This document shows positions 35,382-44,731 of a stretch of 64,000 nt of DNA, piece after piece. A program made the position numbers and the translations under genes. Source of the stretch: Sulfitobacter sp. OXR-159 (GTDB lineage Bacteria; Pseudomonadota; Alphaproteobacteria; Rhodobacterales; Rhodobacteraceae). The stretch is from the NCBI RefSeq assembly GCF_034377145.1, contig NZ_CP139707.1, positions 3,050,501-3,114,500 of the forward strand. The letters run 5' to 3'. Within the stretch, counting starts at the first letter, position 1, and every line of letters begins with the position of its first letter. Below the pieces are notes generated by a model that was given only the letters and a program-made list of their open reading frames with translations, was not told the DNA's origin and ran no database searches.

Positions 35382-35412
35382 GGGCGCCGGATTTCCGGCG
35401 CCCTTTTCTTTT
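35382..35412 (+). terminator. Rho-independent terminator of ettA
   Basis: GGGCGCCGG and CCGGCGCCC form a perfect 9-bp stem with loop ATTT, followed by TTTTCTTTT. Confidence 0.92.
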
Positions 35413-35655
35413 GCACAGCGCAGAATCGGTCCCGCCCGGTGGCACGCCGGGCATCGCCCTCCCTCCCCCCCCGAAGGGCGATTTTGCGACACACCAGCTG
35501 ACGACAACTTCAGCGTTTCCTGCGCCCCCTGCGCCAGCCATTACCGCCAAGAAGGCCCCCTAGGGAGGGCACTGCCCTCACCGCCAGAACGCGAAACGCC
35601 CGCCCCACCTCACGGCAGAACGGGCGCGTCACAAAGCTGAGGACGAGCAGAGCTC

Positions 35656-36633
35656 TCAGCGTTCTTCGTCGATCGCCGTTTCCAGCTGGGCAAAGAGGTT
35701 GTCCTCATCATGCCGCGCCAGACCGTGCAGCGGATCCCAGCTTTGCAGATACTCACGCAGCTTGTTGCTGGCCGAAAGACCCGACCAGAGGCGCTGCTCG
35801 GTCACCGAATGCACTTGCAAAGACGGGGCCAGCCCGCCGTTCATACCTTTGCCGTCCCAATTCTTTTCCAGATGCTCGCGCGTGCGGTCGGCCATGGTGG
35901 CGGTGTTCAACCGGGCGCGGCTCATCACCACCCCGATGAAACGCCCACTGCCCGCATAGGCCAGATGAAAGCGCATGCCCTCCAGCGAATGCACCGAGGC
36001 GCGGGCCACCTGCTCCATCTGGCGGCGGAAGGCCGGGGCCTTGACCGCGCGATAGATGCCGCGCGCGCCCTCGACCGAAATCGAAAAGAGGCTCATCGAA
36101 AAACAGCCGCTCGGCAGGCGCAGCAGGTAATTTTCCAGCTCGGAGACGTTGCTACAGGCCGAGACATCGAGATCGAAATCCTCGTCAAAGCGGATCTGCA
36201 TCATCTGCGTCAACTCGCTCAGCGTATGTTGCGCCTCACGTTCGCGCAGCAGCGAGGCATTGAGCATGCTGGCGGCATTGATCCGCGCGCTGAGTTCAAC
36301 ACCATCCAAAGGCTTGCAGAGGAAATCGGTGGCCCCCGCATCAAAGGCCCGCTGCATCATCGCGGGTTCCTTGCTGGCGGTGATCATGATGATCGGCACA
36401 GCGCGGTAGAAAGGCACATCGCGGATCATCTCACACAGGCTGATCCCGTTGATGCCGGGCATCATGATATCAAGCAGGAAGGAATCGAACGGTTGGTTCG
36501 ATTCCTGCATGATCTCAAGCGCCTCTTCCGAGCTTTCGCAACAGGTCAGCTCGTAATTGTCATTCTCGGTCAGGCAACCTGTAAGCAGGTCAAGGATGAC
36601 CGGGTCATCGTCTACGGCAAGGATACGCATCAT
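35656..36633 (-). CDS. Response regulator with uncharacterised C-terminal domain
   Basis: A 325-residue protein. The N-terminal receiver domain is complete (VDDD near residue 8, D55 in FLLDIMMPGING, K107 in FLCKPLDG). A coiled segment (about 125-145) leads to a domain of about 180 residues (NYLLRLPSGCFSMSLFSISVEG, FHLAYAGSGRFIGVVMSRA) that resembles a degenerate GGDEF or nucleotide-cyclase fold without GGDEF residues. No DNA-binding domain and no kinase gene are near. The upstream space to cspA is non-coding. Output is unknown. Confidence 0.75.
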   Translation of the reverse strand: MMRILAVDDDPVILDLLTGCLTENDNYELTCCESSEEALEIMQESNQPFDSFLLDIMMPGINGISLCEMIRDVPFYRAVPIIMITASKEPAMMQRAFDAGATDFLCKPLDGVELSARINAASMLNASLLREREAQHTLSELTQMMQIRFDEDFDLDVSACSNVSELENYLLRLPSGCFSMSLFSISVEGARGIYRAVKAPAFRRQMEQVARASVHSLEGMRFHLAYAGSGRFIGVVMSRARLNTATMADRTREHLEKNWDGKGMNGGLAPSLQVHSVTEQRLWSGLSASNKLREYLQSWDPLHGLARHDEDNLFAQLETAIDEER

Positions 36634-37009
36634 GTCTCATTACTCCGCATGAGGGGGGCGCTGGCAGGCGCACTTGGGGCTTTCTCACAAAAAACCACCT
36701 ATGCCGGGCAGCAATGAGACCAGTTTTAGGCAAACTCGGGACAGCGCATTCGGGGCCGCTCCCCGCAAAATATGGGGAACACGAAACTTCGTGGCGATAA
36801 TTTGCCGAAATCCGCTACAGCGCAGACCTGTTGTGGCCCCAAAATGCGATGCCCCTTGAACGAATCCCCTCCTGATGCAATATAGACGGTGCAGACGTTA
36901 TCTTTTTCGACCCACTGTCTCCCTCATACGGCGCTCAGTCTATCGATCCAGACCAACCACGCCGGGCCATCGCACCAACGCGGATGGCATAAATATGGAG
37001 ACTACGGAT
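36634..37009. promoter_or_regulatory. Promoter and long 5' leader of cspA
   Basis: About 375 bases between the divergent response regulator and cspA. There is no gene. A box TTTTCGACCC near 36904-36913 recurs at nearly the same distance before the second cspA (48610-48619). Cold-shock genes typically have long structured leaders, and this DNA is suited to that; the transcript start is not determined. Confidence 0.45.
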
Positions 37010-37216
37010 ATGGCCACTGGCACCGTAAAATGGTTCAACACAACTAAAGGCTTCGGCTTCATTGCTCCCGATGGCGGCAGCAAAGACGTTTTCGTGCACA
37101 TTTCCGCTGTTGAGCGCGCTGGCCTGACCGGCCTGGCCGACAACCAGAAAGTGACCTTCGACATCGAAGCAGGCCGTGACGGCCGTGAATCCGCGACCAA
37201 CCTCGCGCTGGCCTAA
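37010..37216 (+). CDS. cspA: Cold-shock protein CspA family (copy 1)
   Basis: A 68-residue cold-shock-domain protein that binds single-stranded RNA and DNA. RNP1 is KGFGFIAP and RNP2 is [12 protein letters not shown]. The ATG at 37010 gives [14 protein letters not shown] and follows GGAG at nine bases; an ATG five codons earlier would place that GGAG inside the gene. It is almost identical to the second copy at 48.7 kb (differences mainly F/Y, GG/SGG, V/I). A strong terminator follows. Confidence 0.95.
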   Translation: MATGTVKWFNTTKGFGFIAPDGGSKDVFVHISAVERAGLTGLADNQKVTFDIEAGRDGRESATNLALA

Positions 37217-37250
37217 TGGCCGGGGGCCTCGGCCCTGATGCAAGAATTTG

Positions 37251-37284
37251 ACCGACCTGCTGATACCGGCAGGTCGGTTTTTTT
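37251..37284 (+). terminator. Rho-independent terminator of cspA copy 1
   Basis: ACCGACCTGC and GCAGGTCGGT form a perfect 10-bp stem with an 8-base loop, followed by TTTTTTT. Confidence 0.93.
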
Positions 37285-37358
37285 ATGTCCAGCCTTGCTA
37301 AAATGCGCCCCCGTGGCAAAATGCAGGGCGAAACAGCAATAGATTGATGGAGCCTGCC

Positions 37359-37910
37359 ATGCGCCGCCGTAGTTTTCTGACCAGCACCGTGGCCGCAGCC
37401 GCCCTCCCCCTGATGGCGCAGGCGCGCACCGCCGCCTACAGTGCCGCCCCGCAAATGGTGCCGATGAAAGCGCAATATGCGCCCGGTCAATTGCTGATCC
37501 TGCCGCGCAGTCATTACCTCTATTTCGTAACCGCCCCGGGCCAAGCGATGCGCTATGGCGTGGGCGTCGGTAAAGCGGGATTGGAATTCACCGGCACCGC
37601 CACCATCGACGTCAAAAAAGAATGGCCCACATGGCGCCCGACCAATGAGATGATCGAACGCGAGCCGCAGACCTACGAACGTTTCATCGGCAACACCGAC
37701 GCCCAGCCCGGCGGCCCCGGCAACCCCTTGGGCGCGCGGGCGCTCTACCTGTTCCAGAACGGGCGAGACACCTTTTTCCGCATTCACGGCACCACGCAGC
37801 CGAACTCCATCGGACGGTCGGTTTCCAACGGCTGCATTCGGATGCTGAACGAACATGTGATCGATCTCTATCAGCGGATGCCGATTGGGACGAAGGTCAC
37901 GGTGCTCTAA
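37359..37910 (+). CDS. L,D-transpeptidase (YkuD), third copy
   Basis: A 183-residue periplasmic YkuD enzyme. A Tat-like signal (MRRRSFLTSTVAAAALPLMAQA) is followed by the catalytic domain with RIHGTTQPNSIG and the cysteine in SVSNGCIRMLN. The start at 37359 follows GGAG. Unlike the two copies at 6-8 kb it stands alone, away from disulfide-reductase genes. Role: 3-3 cross-linking of peptidoglycan or protein anchoring. Confidence 0.88.
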   Translation: MRRRSFLTSTVAAAALPLMAQARTAAYSAAPQMVPMKAQYAPGQLLILPRSHYLYFVTAPGQAMRYGVGVGKAGLEFTGTATIDVKKEWPTWRPTNEMIEREPQTYERFIGNTDAQPGGPGNPLGARALYLFQNGRDTFFRIHGTTQPNSIGRSVSNGCIRMLNEHVIDLYQRMPIGTKVTVL

Positions 37911-38223
37911 GGCCAGCCTAGAGGAGAATAAGGGCTGAGCCTTGCGCTGGCCTTTACCGCCCCCATCGGCCCCGGTTCCAAGGGCCATCGTCTGCCCGTG
38001 GGGAGGCGATCACAACAGCAGGCAATGCCACTTTATGGCGCAGATTTGATGTGCGGCGGAAAGCGCAGAGTAACTCTCGCCAAATCGCCTACCCGCCGGG
38101 ACGGGCAGGCGATGGCCCGGCGCCTGCGGCTTGATTCCGGGCCGTGGGGCCACTTGGGAACGTCGCACAAACGAAAAAGGGCCAGCGCGGCGCGCCAGCC
38201 CCTCCTCTCATCACCGTCAAAGC
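37911..38223. other. Intergenic stretch between L,D-transpeptidase and ABC locus
   Basis: About 310 bases. The right end carries the terminator of the ABC operon. The rest has GC-rich runs and short open frames without support. No gene or known RNA seen. Confidence 0.5.
38173..38202 (-). terminator. Terminator of the pyrimidine ABC operon
   Basis: On the minus strand GGGCTGGCGC and GCGCTGGCCC pair as a 10-bp stem with two G-U pairs, followed by TTTTT. It lies 22 bases after the binding-protein stop. Confidence 0.75.
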
Positions 38224-39204
38224 TTACTGAAGCGCTTTATCCGTAATGTCATGGGTCCAAGCCCCCTCGGGCGCTTTGGTGATCATACCACCTTCCATGG
38301 TAATCTCCGCACTGCGGTCAAACGCGGCTTCGTCCAAGCGGCCATCGCTGCCCTCGGTCAGTTTGGCGATCTCGCCCATCATGCGGGTCTGGTGCTTCTC
38401 GGTCTGGGCGCCGGTCTGGTCGTTTTCCAGCACGATGTCGGCGGCTTCCTCGACATTCTCCTCGGCGTATTTCCAGCCCTTCATCGAGGCGCGGACGAAA
38501 CGCGCCAGCTTGTCGACCATCTCGGGGTCTTCGAGGCTCTCTTCGGTGGTGTAAAGACCGTCTTCCAGCGTCGAGATGCCCTCGTCCTCATACTTGAAGA
38601 CCACCAGATCCTCGGGCGTCAGCCCTGCGTCGATCACCTGCCAATATTCGTTGTAGGTCATTGTGGTGGCGCATTCGACCTGCTTTTGCAGCAGAGGATC
38701 GACATTGAAGTTGATCTTCTGGATCGTCACGCCGCCTTCGGAGCCATCGGTGGCATAGCCCAGCTTGCCCATCCAGCTCATCAGCGGAATCTCGTTCCCG
38801 AAGAACCATGTGCCGAGTGTATTGCCGGGGAAATCCTCGGGGCTTTCGATGCCATGCTCTTTGAGGCAGGTCAGCATCAGGCCGGATTTCGCGAAAGGCT
38901 GGGCGATGTTCACAATCGGCGCGCCCTTTTCGCGCGCGGCCAGCGCCGAGGGCAGCCAGTCGACCATCACGTCGGCCCCACCGCCCAGAAGCACCTGCAC
39001 CGGCGCGATGTCCGGCCCGCCGGGCTTGATCGTGACGTCCAGCCCCTCTTCCTCGTAAAAGCCCTTGTCCTTGGCGACGTAATAGCCCGCGAACTGGGCC
39101 TGCGTGACCCATTTGAGCTGCAGCGTCAGGTCGTCGGCGGCCTGCGCCACGCCCCCCCAAAGGCCCAAGGCGGCCCCGGCTGCGATCTTCGTGATGGTTT
39201 TCAT
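38224..39204 (-). CDS. ABC transporter substrate-binding protein, NMT1/THI5-like
   Basis: A 326-residue periplasmic binding protein with a signal peptide (AAGAALGLWGGVAQA). The fold is NMT1/THI5-like (LQLKWVTQAQFAGYYVAKDKGFYEEEGLDV), the group that binds pyrimidine-type ligands, including thiamine precursors. Encoded last in an operon with two permeases and an ATPase, directly after the dihydropyrimidinase gene. The context argues for uptake of uracil, thymine, dihydropyrimidines or ureido acids rather than thiamine precursors; no TPP riboswitch is seen. Confidence 0.88.
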   Translation of the reverse strand: MKTITKIAAGAALGLWGGVAQAADDLTLQLKWVTQAQFAGYYVAKDKGFYEEEGLDVTIKPGGPDIAPVQVLLGGGADVMVDWLPSALAAREKGAPIVNIAQPFAKSGLMLTCLKEHGIESPEDFPGNTLGTWFFGNEIPLMSWMGKLGYATDGSEGGVTIQKINFNVDPLLQKQVECATTMTYNEYWQVIDAGLTPEDLVVFKYEDEGISTLEDGLYTTEESLEDPEMVDKLARFVRASMKGWKYAEENVEEAADIVLENDQTGAQTEKHQTRMMGEIAKLTEGSDGRLDEAAFDRSAEITMEGGMITKAPEGAWTHDITDKALQ

Positions 39205-39231
39205 TTTTATCTCCCTGTTGGTTGGTCGTCT

Positions 39232-40074
39232 TTAGTTCCTCTGGCTGGGGTGCCAAAAGGTCACCCGTCCTTCGATAAGGGCCATGATACCATAGAACGC
39301 CGATCCGGCTATTGCCGCGACAACAATCTCGGCCCAGACCAGATCAAGCGCAAGCTGCCCAACCGAGGTGGAGATGCGAAAGCCCATGCCCAGCACCGGA
39401 GAGCCGAAGAATTCAGCAACGATGGCGCCGATCAGGGCAAGGGTGGTGCCGATCTTTAACCCGTTGAAGACAAAAGGCATCGCCGCAGGCAGCCGCAGTT
39501 TCAAAAGCGTGCGCCAATAACCGGCGGCATAGGTCCGCATCAAGTCGCGCTGCATGGCGTCACTGGCTTGCAAGCCCTGCACCGTGTTCACCAGCATCGG
39601 AAAGAACACCATGACCACGACAATCGCCGCCTTGGACTGCCAGCCAAAACCGAACCACATCACCATGATCGGCGCCATGCCGATGATCGGCAGCGCGGCC
39701 ACGAAGTTGCCCACCGGCAAAAGCCCGCGTTGCAGAAAAGGGAAGCGGTCGATCGCCAGCGCCGTCAGGAACGCCGCGCCGCAGCCGATGATATAACCGC
39801 TCAGCGCGCCTTTGATAACGGTCTGCACGAAGTCGACCCAGAGGATATCAAGCGACGACGCCATCCGCGCCCCGATTGCCGAAGGGGCGGGCAGAAGCAC
39901 CTGGTTGATGTCGAAGCCACGCACCACCCCTTCCCAAACGGCGATGAGCGTGATGCCAAAAACCAGCGGTGCCGCCAGCGACGCACCCCGCGAGGGCCGC
40001 TGCCGCGCCAGCCAGACGTTCAGCGACAACCCAGCGATCCATGCGAGAATGGCGAAAAAAATCCAGCCCATCAT
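39232..40074 (-). CDS. ABC transporter permease (pyrimidine-type), second subunit
   Basis: A 280-residue inner-membrane permease with about six to eight helices. The binding-protein-dependent transport loop is GYWRTLLKLRLPAAMPFVFNGLKIG. The ATG at 40074 overlaps the preceding permease stop by four bases (ATGA); the longer frame upstream is only a shadow of that gene. It pairs with the permease before it to form the channel. Confidence 0.88.
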   Translation of the reverse strand: MMGWIFFAILAWIAGLSLNVWLARQRPSRGASLAAPLVFGITLIAVWEGVVRGFDINQVLLPAPSAIGARMASSLDILWVDFVQTVIKGALSGYIIGCGAAFLTALAIDRFPFLQRGLLPVGNFVAALPIIGMAPIMVMWFGFGWQSKAAIVVVMVFFPMLVNTVQGLQASDAMQRDLMRTYAAGYWRTLLKLRLPAAMPFVFNGLKIGTTLALIGAIVAEFFGSPVLGMGFRISTSVGQLALDLVWAEIVVAAIAGSAFYGIMALIEGRVTFWHPSQRN

Positions 40075-40931
40075 GCCATCCCCATCCGTTTCAGCGTCAG
40101 CCGCTGGATCAGCCCGATGAGCCCGACCATGGCCGCCGCAAGGGCCGCCGCCATCAAAAGCGCGCTCCAGATCTGGACGGTCTGGCCGTAGTAGCTGCCC
40201 GCCAGCAACCGCGCCCCAAGGCCCGCCACAGCGCCCGTCGGCATCTCGCCCACGATGGCACCAACGAGAGAGGCCGCGACCCCAACCTTCAGCGAGGTGA
40301 AGAAATACGGCATCGAAGACGGTAACCGCAATTTCCAAAAGGTCTGCCACCCGCTCGCGTTCCATGTCCGCATCTGGTCCAACTGCATCTGATCCGGGCT
40401 GCGCAGCCCTTTGACCATGCCCACGACCACCGGGAAAAACGACAGATACATGCTGATGATCGCCTTCGGCAGCAGGCCCGACAGGCCCACGGCATTCAGC
40501 ACCACAATAATCATCGGCGCGATGGCGAGAATCGGAATGGTCTGACTGGCAATCACCCAAGGCATCACCGACATGTCCATCGTGCGGTTGAACACGATCC
40601 CCACCGCCAGCAGCGTGCCAAGCGCTGTGCCCATGACAAAGCCAAGGAAGGTCGCGCTGAAGGTGACCCATGTGTGATAGACCAGCGAGCGTTTCGACGT
40701 GACCTTCTTCATCACCGTGGTCTCCCACAGTTCGGCCCCGACCTGATGCGGTGCGGGCAGCTTAGGCTTATCCTGCGACCACGTATCGGCCACCAATTCC
40801 GAGAATGTCAGCGTCTTGTCCGCCCGCGCCGCCACATCCCGCGCCCATTGCGCGTTGAGCGCGACAGCAGCGCCATACCAAACGACAATCAACAGCCCCA
40901 CGACCGTAAGAACCGGGATAATGTTACGCAT
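40071..40931 (-). CDS. ABC transporter permease (pyrimidine-type), first subunit
   Basis: A 286-residue permease with an N-terminal helix (IIPVLTVVGLLIVVWYGAAVAL), a periplasmic segment of about 60 residues and the usual core (SGWQTFWKLRLPSSMPYFFTSLKVG is the ATPase-coupling loop). ATG at 40931 shares one base with the ATPase stop (TGATG), so translation is coupled. It forms a heterodimer with the following permease. Confidence 0.88.
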   Translation of the reverse strand: MRNIIPVLTVVGLLIVVWYGAAVALNAQWARDVAARADKTLTFSELVADTWSQDKPKLPAPHQVGAELWETTVMKKVTSKRSLVYHTWVTFSATFLGFVMGTALGTLLAVGIVFNRTMDMSVMPWVIASQTIPILAIAPMIIVVLNAVGLSGLLPKAIISMYLSFFPVVVGMVKGLRSPDQMQLDQMRTWNASGWQTFWKLRLPSSMPYFFTSLKVGVAASLVGAIVGEMPTGAVAGLGARLLAGSYYGQTVQIWSALLMAAALAAAMVGLIGLIQRLTLKRMGMA

Positions 40932-41716
40932 CAATCGTCCCCATGCCCGGCGCGCAGTCCCTCACGGACGCGATGCGCGATCTCAAGGAACTCTGGCGTC
41001 TCGCGGATTTCCAAGGGCCGTTCACGCGGCAGCGGGCTTTCGATCACATCGGCGATCCTGCCGGGCCGCGGGCTCATCACCACGATCTTGGTCGACAGAT
41101 AGACCGCCTCAGGGATCGAGTGGGTGACGAAGGCAATGGTCTTTTCCGTCCGGGCCCAGAGCTTCAGCAGTTGCTCGTTGAGGTGGTCACGCACGATCTC
41201 ATCCAACGCGCCAAAGGGTTCGTCCATCAGCAAGATATCGGCGTCGAACGACAATGCCCGCGCGATGGAGGCACGCTGCTGCATCCCCCCCGACAATTGC
41301 CAAGGGAACTTCTTCTCAAACCCGCTGAGTTCCACCAGTTCCAGCACGCGCTGCACCCGCTCGGCCTGCTCAGCGCGGGGGATGCCCATGATCTCAAGCG
41401 GCAGGCGAATGTTGCCGCCGATGGTGCGCCACGGATAGAGCCCCGCCGCCTGAAACACATAGCCGTAAGCCCGCGATTTACGGGCCTCCTCGGGCGAGAC
41501 ACCGTTGATGGTGACCTGCCCGCCGGTGGGCTGCTCAAGGTCGGCCATGACCCGCAGAAAGGTCGTCTTCCCGCAGCCCGAGGGGCCGATGAAGCTGACG
41601 AAATCTCCCTTGTGGATCTCAAGGTTCACGTCTTTCAACGCATGGACCGGCCCGTCATTGGTTTGAAAGGTCAGATCTAGATTGCTGGCGCTGATCACGC
41701 TCTGGCTGTCATTCAC
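40931..41716 (-). CDS. ABC transporter ATP-binding protein (pyrimidine-type)
   Basis: A 261-residue ATPase of the TauB/SsuB/ThiZ group. Walker A is GPSGCGKTT, the Q loop VFQAAGLYPWRT, the signature LSGGMQQRASIARAL and Walker B ILLMDEPFGALD. The start is GTG at 41716 after AGGGA. It opens a four-gene transporter unit (ATPase, permease, permease, binding protein) 74 bases after the dihydropyrimidinase gene. Confidence 0.9.
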   Translation of the reverse strand: MNDSQSVISASNLDLTFQTNDGPVHALKDVNLEIHKGDFVSFIGPSGCGKTTFLRVMADLEQPTGGQVTINGVSPEEARKSRAYGYVFQAAGLYPWRTIGGNIRLPLEIMGIPRAEQAERVQRVLELVELSGFEKKFPWQLSGGMQQRASIARALSFDADILLMDEPFGALDEIVRDHLNEQLLKLWARTEKTIAFVTHSIPEAVYLSTKIVVMSPRPGRIADVIESPLPRERPLEIRETPEFLEIAHRVREGLRAGHGDD

Positions 41717-41790
41717 GTATTTTACTTCCCTGTTGGTCGGCCGCTTTTAGCGCGGCACTTTACCTGATTGTCGTGGCGGTTTTACATCGC

Positions 41791-43251
41791 TCAGATCCCC
41801 GCCGGAATGTTCAGCGGATCGCGCTTGATCATCTTGGGGCTGTTGAGCTCCTTCCACTTGCTGAGCGCGACATTGGCGCTTGGGAAGGCTGGGCGCGGCA
41901 CGAAACGCCCACGTCCCGGCTGCGGCTGGCTGTTTTGACCCCAAGCCCAGATCACCTCACCGCGGCTGAGGGTATAGCGGCTCTGCGCCTTGACCTCGAA
42001 CCCTTCAAAGACGTTGTAATCAAGGATGGAGTGGTGGTTCGCAGGGCTGATCGTCTTGGTGATCTTCGGATCCCAGACCACGATATCGGCATCCGCCCCT
42101 TCGACGATCGCACCCTTCTGCGGATAGATATTGAGGATCTTGGCGATATTGGTCGAGGTCGCAGCGACGAATTCGTTGGGCGTAAGCCGCCCCGTCTCTA
42201 CCCCTTCGGTCCAAAGCACGGCCAGACGCTCTTCCAGCCCGTTCGAGCCGTTGGGAATGATCCGGAAATCATCGCGGCCTGCACGCTTCTGCTCGGTGCT
42301 GAACGCCGCGTGATCCGTCGCCACCACCTGCAAGCTGCCCGCCTGCAAACCAGCCCAAAGGCTGTCTTGGTGGTCTTTCGAGCGGAACGGCGGCGACATG
42401 ACGCGCCGCGCGGCGTGGTCCCAATCTTTGTTGAAATACTCAGACTCATCCAGCGTCAGGAACTGGATCAGCGGCTCGCCATAAACCCGCATCCCCTTTT
42501 GCCGCGCCCGGCGGATCGCCTCGTGGGTCTGCTCGCAAGAGACGTGCACGATATACAGGGGCACGCCGGCGGTATCAGCGATGGTGATCGCGCGGTTTGC
42601 TGCTTCGCCTTCCAACTCAGGCGGACGGGAATAGGCGTGGCCTTCTGGCCCGGTGATGCCTTGATCGAAATACTTCTGCTGCAGCTCGGCCACCAGATCG
42701 CCGTTCTCGGCATGGACCATCGGCAGCGCGCCGAGTTCCGCACAGCGCTTGAAGGAGGCGAACATTTCGTCATCTTCGATCATCAACGCGCCTTTGTAGG
42801 CCATGAAGTGCTTAAAGCTGTTCACCCCCATGTCGACCGCGTCTTTCATCTCGTTAAAGACGTTTTCGTCCCAGCCGGTGATCGCCATGTGATAGCCGAT
42901 GTCGCTGCAGATCTGCGGCGCGGATTTGCGGTGCCACTCGTTGATCGCGTTCTTGATGCTGCCATCGGCGCCGGGCAGACAGAAGTCCACTACCATCGTG
43001 GTGCCGCCCACCGCCGCGGCCCATGTGCCGCTCTCAAAGGTCTCAGCCGCCGTAGTGCCCATAAAGGGCATCTCCAGATGCGTATGCGGGTCGATCCCGC
43101 CGGGGATCACATAGGCGCCCTCGGCATCGATATATTCGTCGCCCTTCAGGTCTTCACCGATCTGCTTGATCTTCTCGCCCTCAATCAGGACATCGGCTTT
43201 CCATGTCCGGTCCGCCGTGCAAACCATGCCACCCTTGATTACCTTGCTCAT
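41791..43251 (-). CDS. hydA: Dihydropyrimidinase
   Basis: A 486-residue cyclic amidohydrolase that opens dihydrouracil and dihydrothymine to N-carbamoyl-beta-amino acids, the second step of reductive pyrimidine degradation. The metal-binding HxH is in GGIDPHTHLEMPFMG; the carboxylated lysine is expected in SFKHFMAYKGAL; HVSCEQ, ATDHAAF and SPPFRSKDHQDSLW are also typical. GGGGAGAAG precedes the start. Lies between the transporter and the amidohydrolase gene on the same strand. Confidence 0.94.
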   Translation of the reverse strand: MSKVIKGGMVCTADRTWKADVLIEGEKIKQIGEDLKGDEYIDAEGAYVIPGGIDPHTHLEMPFMGTTAAETFESGTWAAAVGGTTMVVDFCLPGADGSIKNAINEWHRKSAPQICSDIGYHMAITGWDENVFNEMKDAVDMGVNSFKHFMAYKGALMIEDDEMFASFKRCAELGALPMVHAENGDLVAELQQKYFDQGITGPEGHAYSRPPELEGEAANRAITIADTAGVPLYIVHVSCEQTHEAIRRARQKGMRVYGEPLIQFLTLDESEYFNKDWDHAARRVMSPPFRSKDHQDSLWAGLQAGSLQVVATDHAAFSTEQKRAGRDDFRIIPNGSNGLEERLAVLWTEGVETGRLTPNEFVAATSTNIAKILNIYPQKGAIVEGADADIVVWDPKITKTISPANHHSILDYNVFEGFEVKAQSRYTLSRGEVIWAWGQNSQPQPGRGRFVPRPAFPSANVALSKWKELNSPKMIKRDPLNIPAGI

Positions 43252-43281
43252 CTTCTTCTCCCCATCTTTTCTGGCAATTCA

Positions 43282-43322
43282 CGTCGGGGGGCCGGGGCAG
43301 CACCCCAGACCTCCGCCCGCGT
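43282..43322. repeat. G/C-rich hairpin between hydC and hydA
   Basis: The core GGGGC-AGC-ACCCC with flanking G and C runs forms a hairpin. A similar arrangement (C-run, GGGGGCAGCGCCCCC) occurs at 58328-58354 between convergent genes. It may weaken transcription from hydC into hydA or stabilise the upstream mRNA. Confidence 0.4.
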
Positions 43323-43324
43323 GT

Positions 43325-44575
43325 TCAGCCCTCTATTTCCGCTGTCTCCAGCACCGCGTGGAGCAGCACATCCGCCCCCGCCTTGGCCCAATCCTTGGTG
43401 ATCTCTTCAGCCTCGTTGTGGCTCAGACCATCGACACAGGGGCACATCACCATCGCCGTGGGCGCCACCCGGTTGATCCAGCAGGCGTCATGCCCCGCGC
43501 CCGAAATCAGGTTCATATGGCTGTAGCCCAACCGCTCGGCGGCGTTGCGCACAGCCGTGACACAGCCATCATCAAAGGCCACGGGGTCGAAACCGCCGAC
43601 CTTTTCAAACTCGATCTGCATGTCCATATCATCGGCGATCTTTTGGCCCTCGTCGCGCAGACGGGCCTCCATATCCTCGATCACGGCCAGTTCGGGCGAC
43701 CGGAAATCGACGGTAAAGACCGTCTTGCCCGGGATCACGTTGCGCGAATTTGGGTAGACTTCGATATGGCCCGCCGCCCCCACCGCATGGGGCGCATGGC
43801 TGAGCGCGATCTCGTTCACCTTCTCCAACACCCGCGCCATTCCAAGACCGGCATCCCGGCGCATCGGCATCGGGGTGGAGCCGGTGTGGCTGTCCTTGCC
43901 GGTGATCGTCACCTGCGTCCAGCTCAGGCCCTGACCGTGGGTCACAACGCCGATATCCTTGCCCTCGGCCTCTAGGATCGGGCCCTGTTCGATGTGCAAT
44001 TCGAAGAAGGCATGCATCTTGCGCGCGCCCACTTCCTCGTCGCCCTTCCAGCCGATGCGCTGCAACTCATCGCCAAAGGTTTTGCCCTCGGCATCGGTGC
44101 GCGCGTAGGCCCAGTCCTGCGTGTGAATACCAGCAAAAACCCCCGACGACAGCATCGCGGGGGCGTAACGGGTGCCTTCTTCGTTGGTGAAGTTGGTCAC
44201 GACGATCGGGTGTTTGGTCTTGATCCCCAGGTCATTCATCGTGCGGAGGATTTCCAATCCGCCGAGTACGCCGAGGATGCCATCGTATTTCCCGCCCGTC
44301 GGCTGGGTGTCGAGGTGGCTGCCCACATAGACCGGCAGCGCATCGGGGTCGGTGCCATCCCGCTGGGCGAACATATTGCCCATCTGATCCAGACCCATGG
44401 TGCAGCCCGCATCTTCGCACCACTTCTGGAACAGGGCGCGGCCTTCGGCGTCTTCGTCCGTCAGCGTCTGGCGGTTATTGCCCCCCGCCACGCCGGGGCC
44501 GATCTGGGCCATTTCCATCAAGGAATCCCACAGACGGTCGGGATCAATCTTGAGGTTCTCTCCGGGCGCGGGCAT
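43325..44575 (-). CDS. hydC: N-carbamoyl-beta-alanine amidohydrolase (beta-ureidopropionase)
   Basis: A 416-residue M20-family metallo-amidohydrolase that releases beta-alanine or 3-aminoisobutyrate, CO2 and ammonia, the last step of reductive pyrimidine degradation. Zinc ligands are visible: VGSHLDTQPTGGKYDG, NEEGTRYAPAM, ELHIEQGPILE and ISGAGHDACW. GGAG precedes the ATG. First gene of the hydC-hydA-ABC transporter run, with a RutR-like palindrome 40 bases upstream. An L-carbamoylase of the same family is a less likely alternative given the context. Confidence 0.92.
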   Translation of the reverse strand: MPAPGENLKIDPDRLWDSLMEMAQIGPGVAGGNNRQTLTDEDAEGRALFQKWCEDAGCTMGLDQMGNMFAQRDGTDPDALPVYVGSHLDTQPTGGKYDGILGVLGGLEILRTMNDLGIKTKHPIVVTNFTNEEGTRYAPAMLSSGVFAGIHTQDWAYARTDAEGKTFGDELQRIGWKGDEEVGARKMHAFFELHIEQGPILEAEGKDIGVVTHGQGLSWTQVTITGKDSHTGSTPMPMRRDAGLGMARVLEKVNEIALSHAPHAVGAAGHIEVYPNSRNVIPGKTVFTVDFRSPELAVIEDMEARLRDEGQKIADDMDMQIEFEKVGGFDPVAFDDGCVTAVRNAAERLGYSHMNLISGAGHDACWINRVAPTAMVMCPCVDGLSHNEAEEITKDWAKAGADVLLHAVLETAEIEG

Positions 44576-44614
44576 AGGTCACTCCTCTGTCATCGGCTTG
44601 GGCCGTGTTGTTTT

Positions 44615-44630
44615 TTTACCATTTGGTAAA
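44615..44630. promoter_or_regulatory. RutR-like operator upstream of hydC
   Basis: TTTACCA-TT-TGGTAAA, two perfect 7-base arms around two bases. This is the geometry of the RutR site TTGACCA-N2-TGGTCAA with one changed base per arm. It lies 40 bases before hydC and 102 before the divergent TetR/RutR-like gene. Confidence 0.72.
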
Positions 44631-44731
44631 TCCACGATTGCGATTAGGTTAGGCTCTGTCAAGAACTGGTTTGAAACAACCCACCGCCGACCCGGCAAAC
44701 GCCTTTTTTAGCAGCACCAAGGATCATTGCC

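Noticed and set aside
38131..39459. 442-codon open frame on the plus strand
   Set aside because: Antisense to the binding-protein gene and part of the permease gene; it crosses the operon terminator.
41773..43401. 542-codon open frame on the plus strand
   Set aside because: Complement of the dihydropyrimidinase gene.
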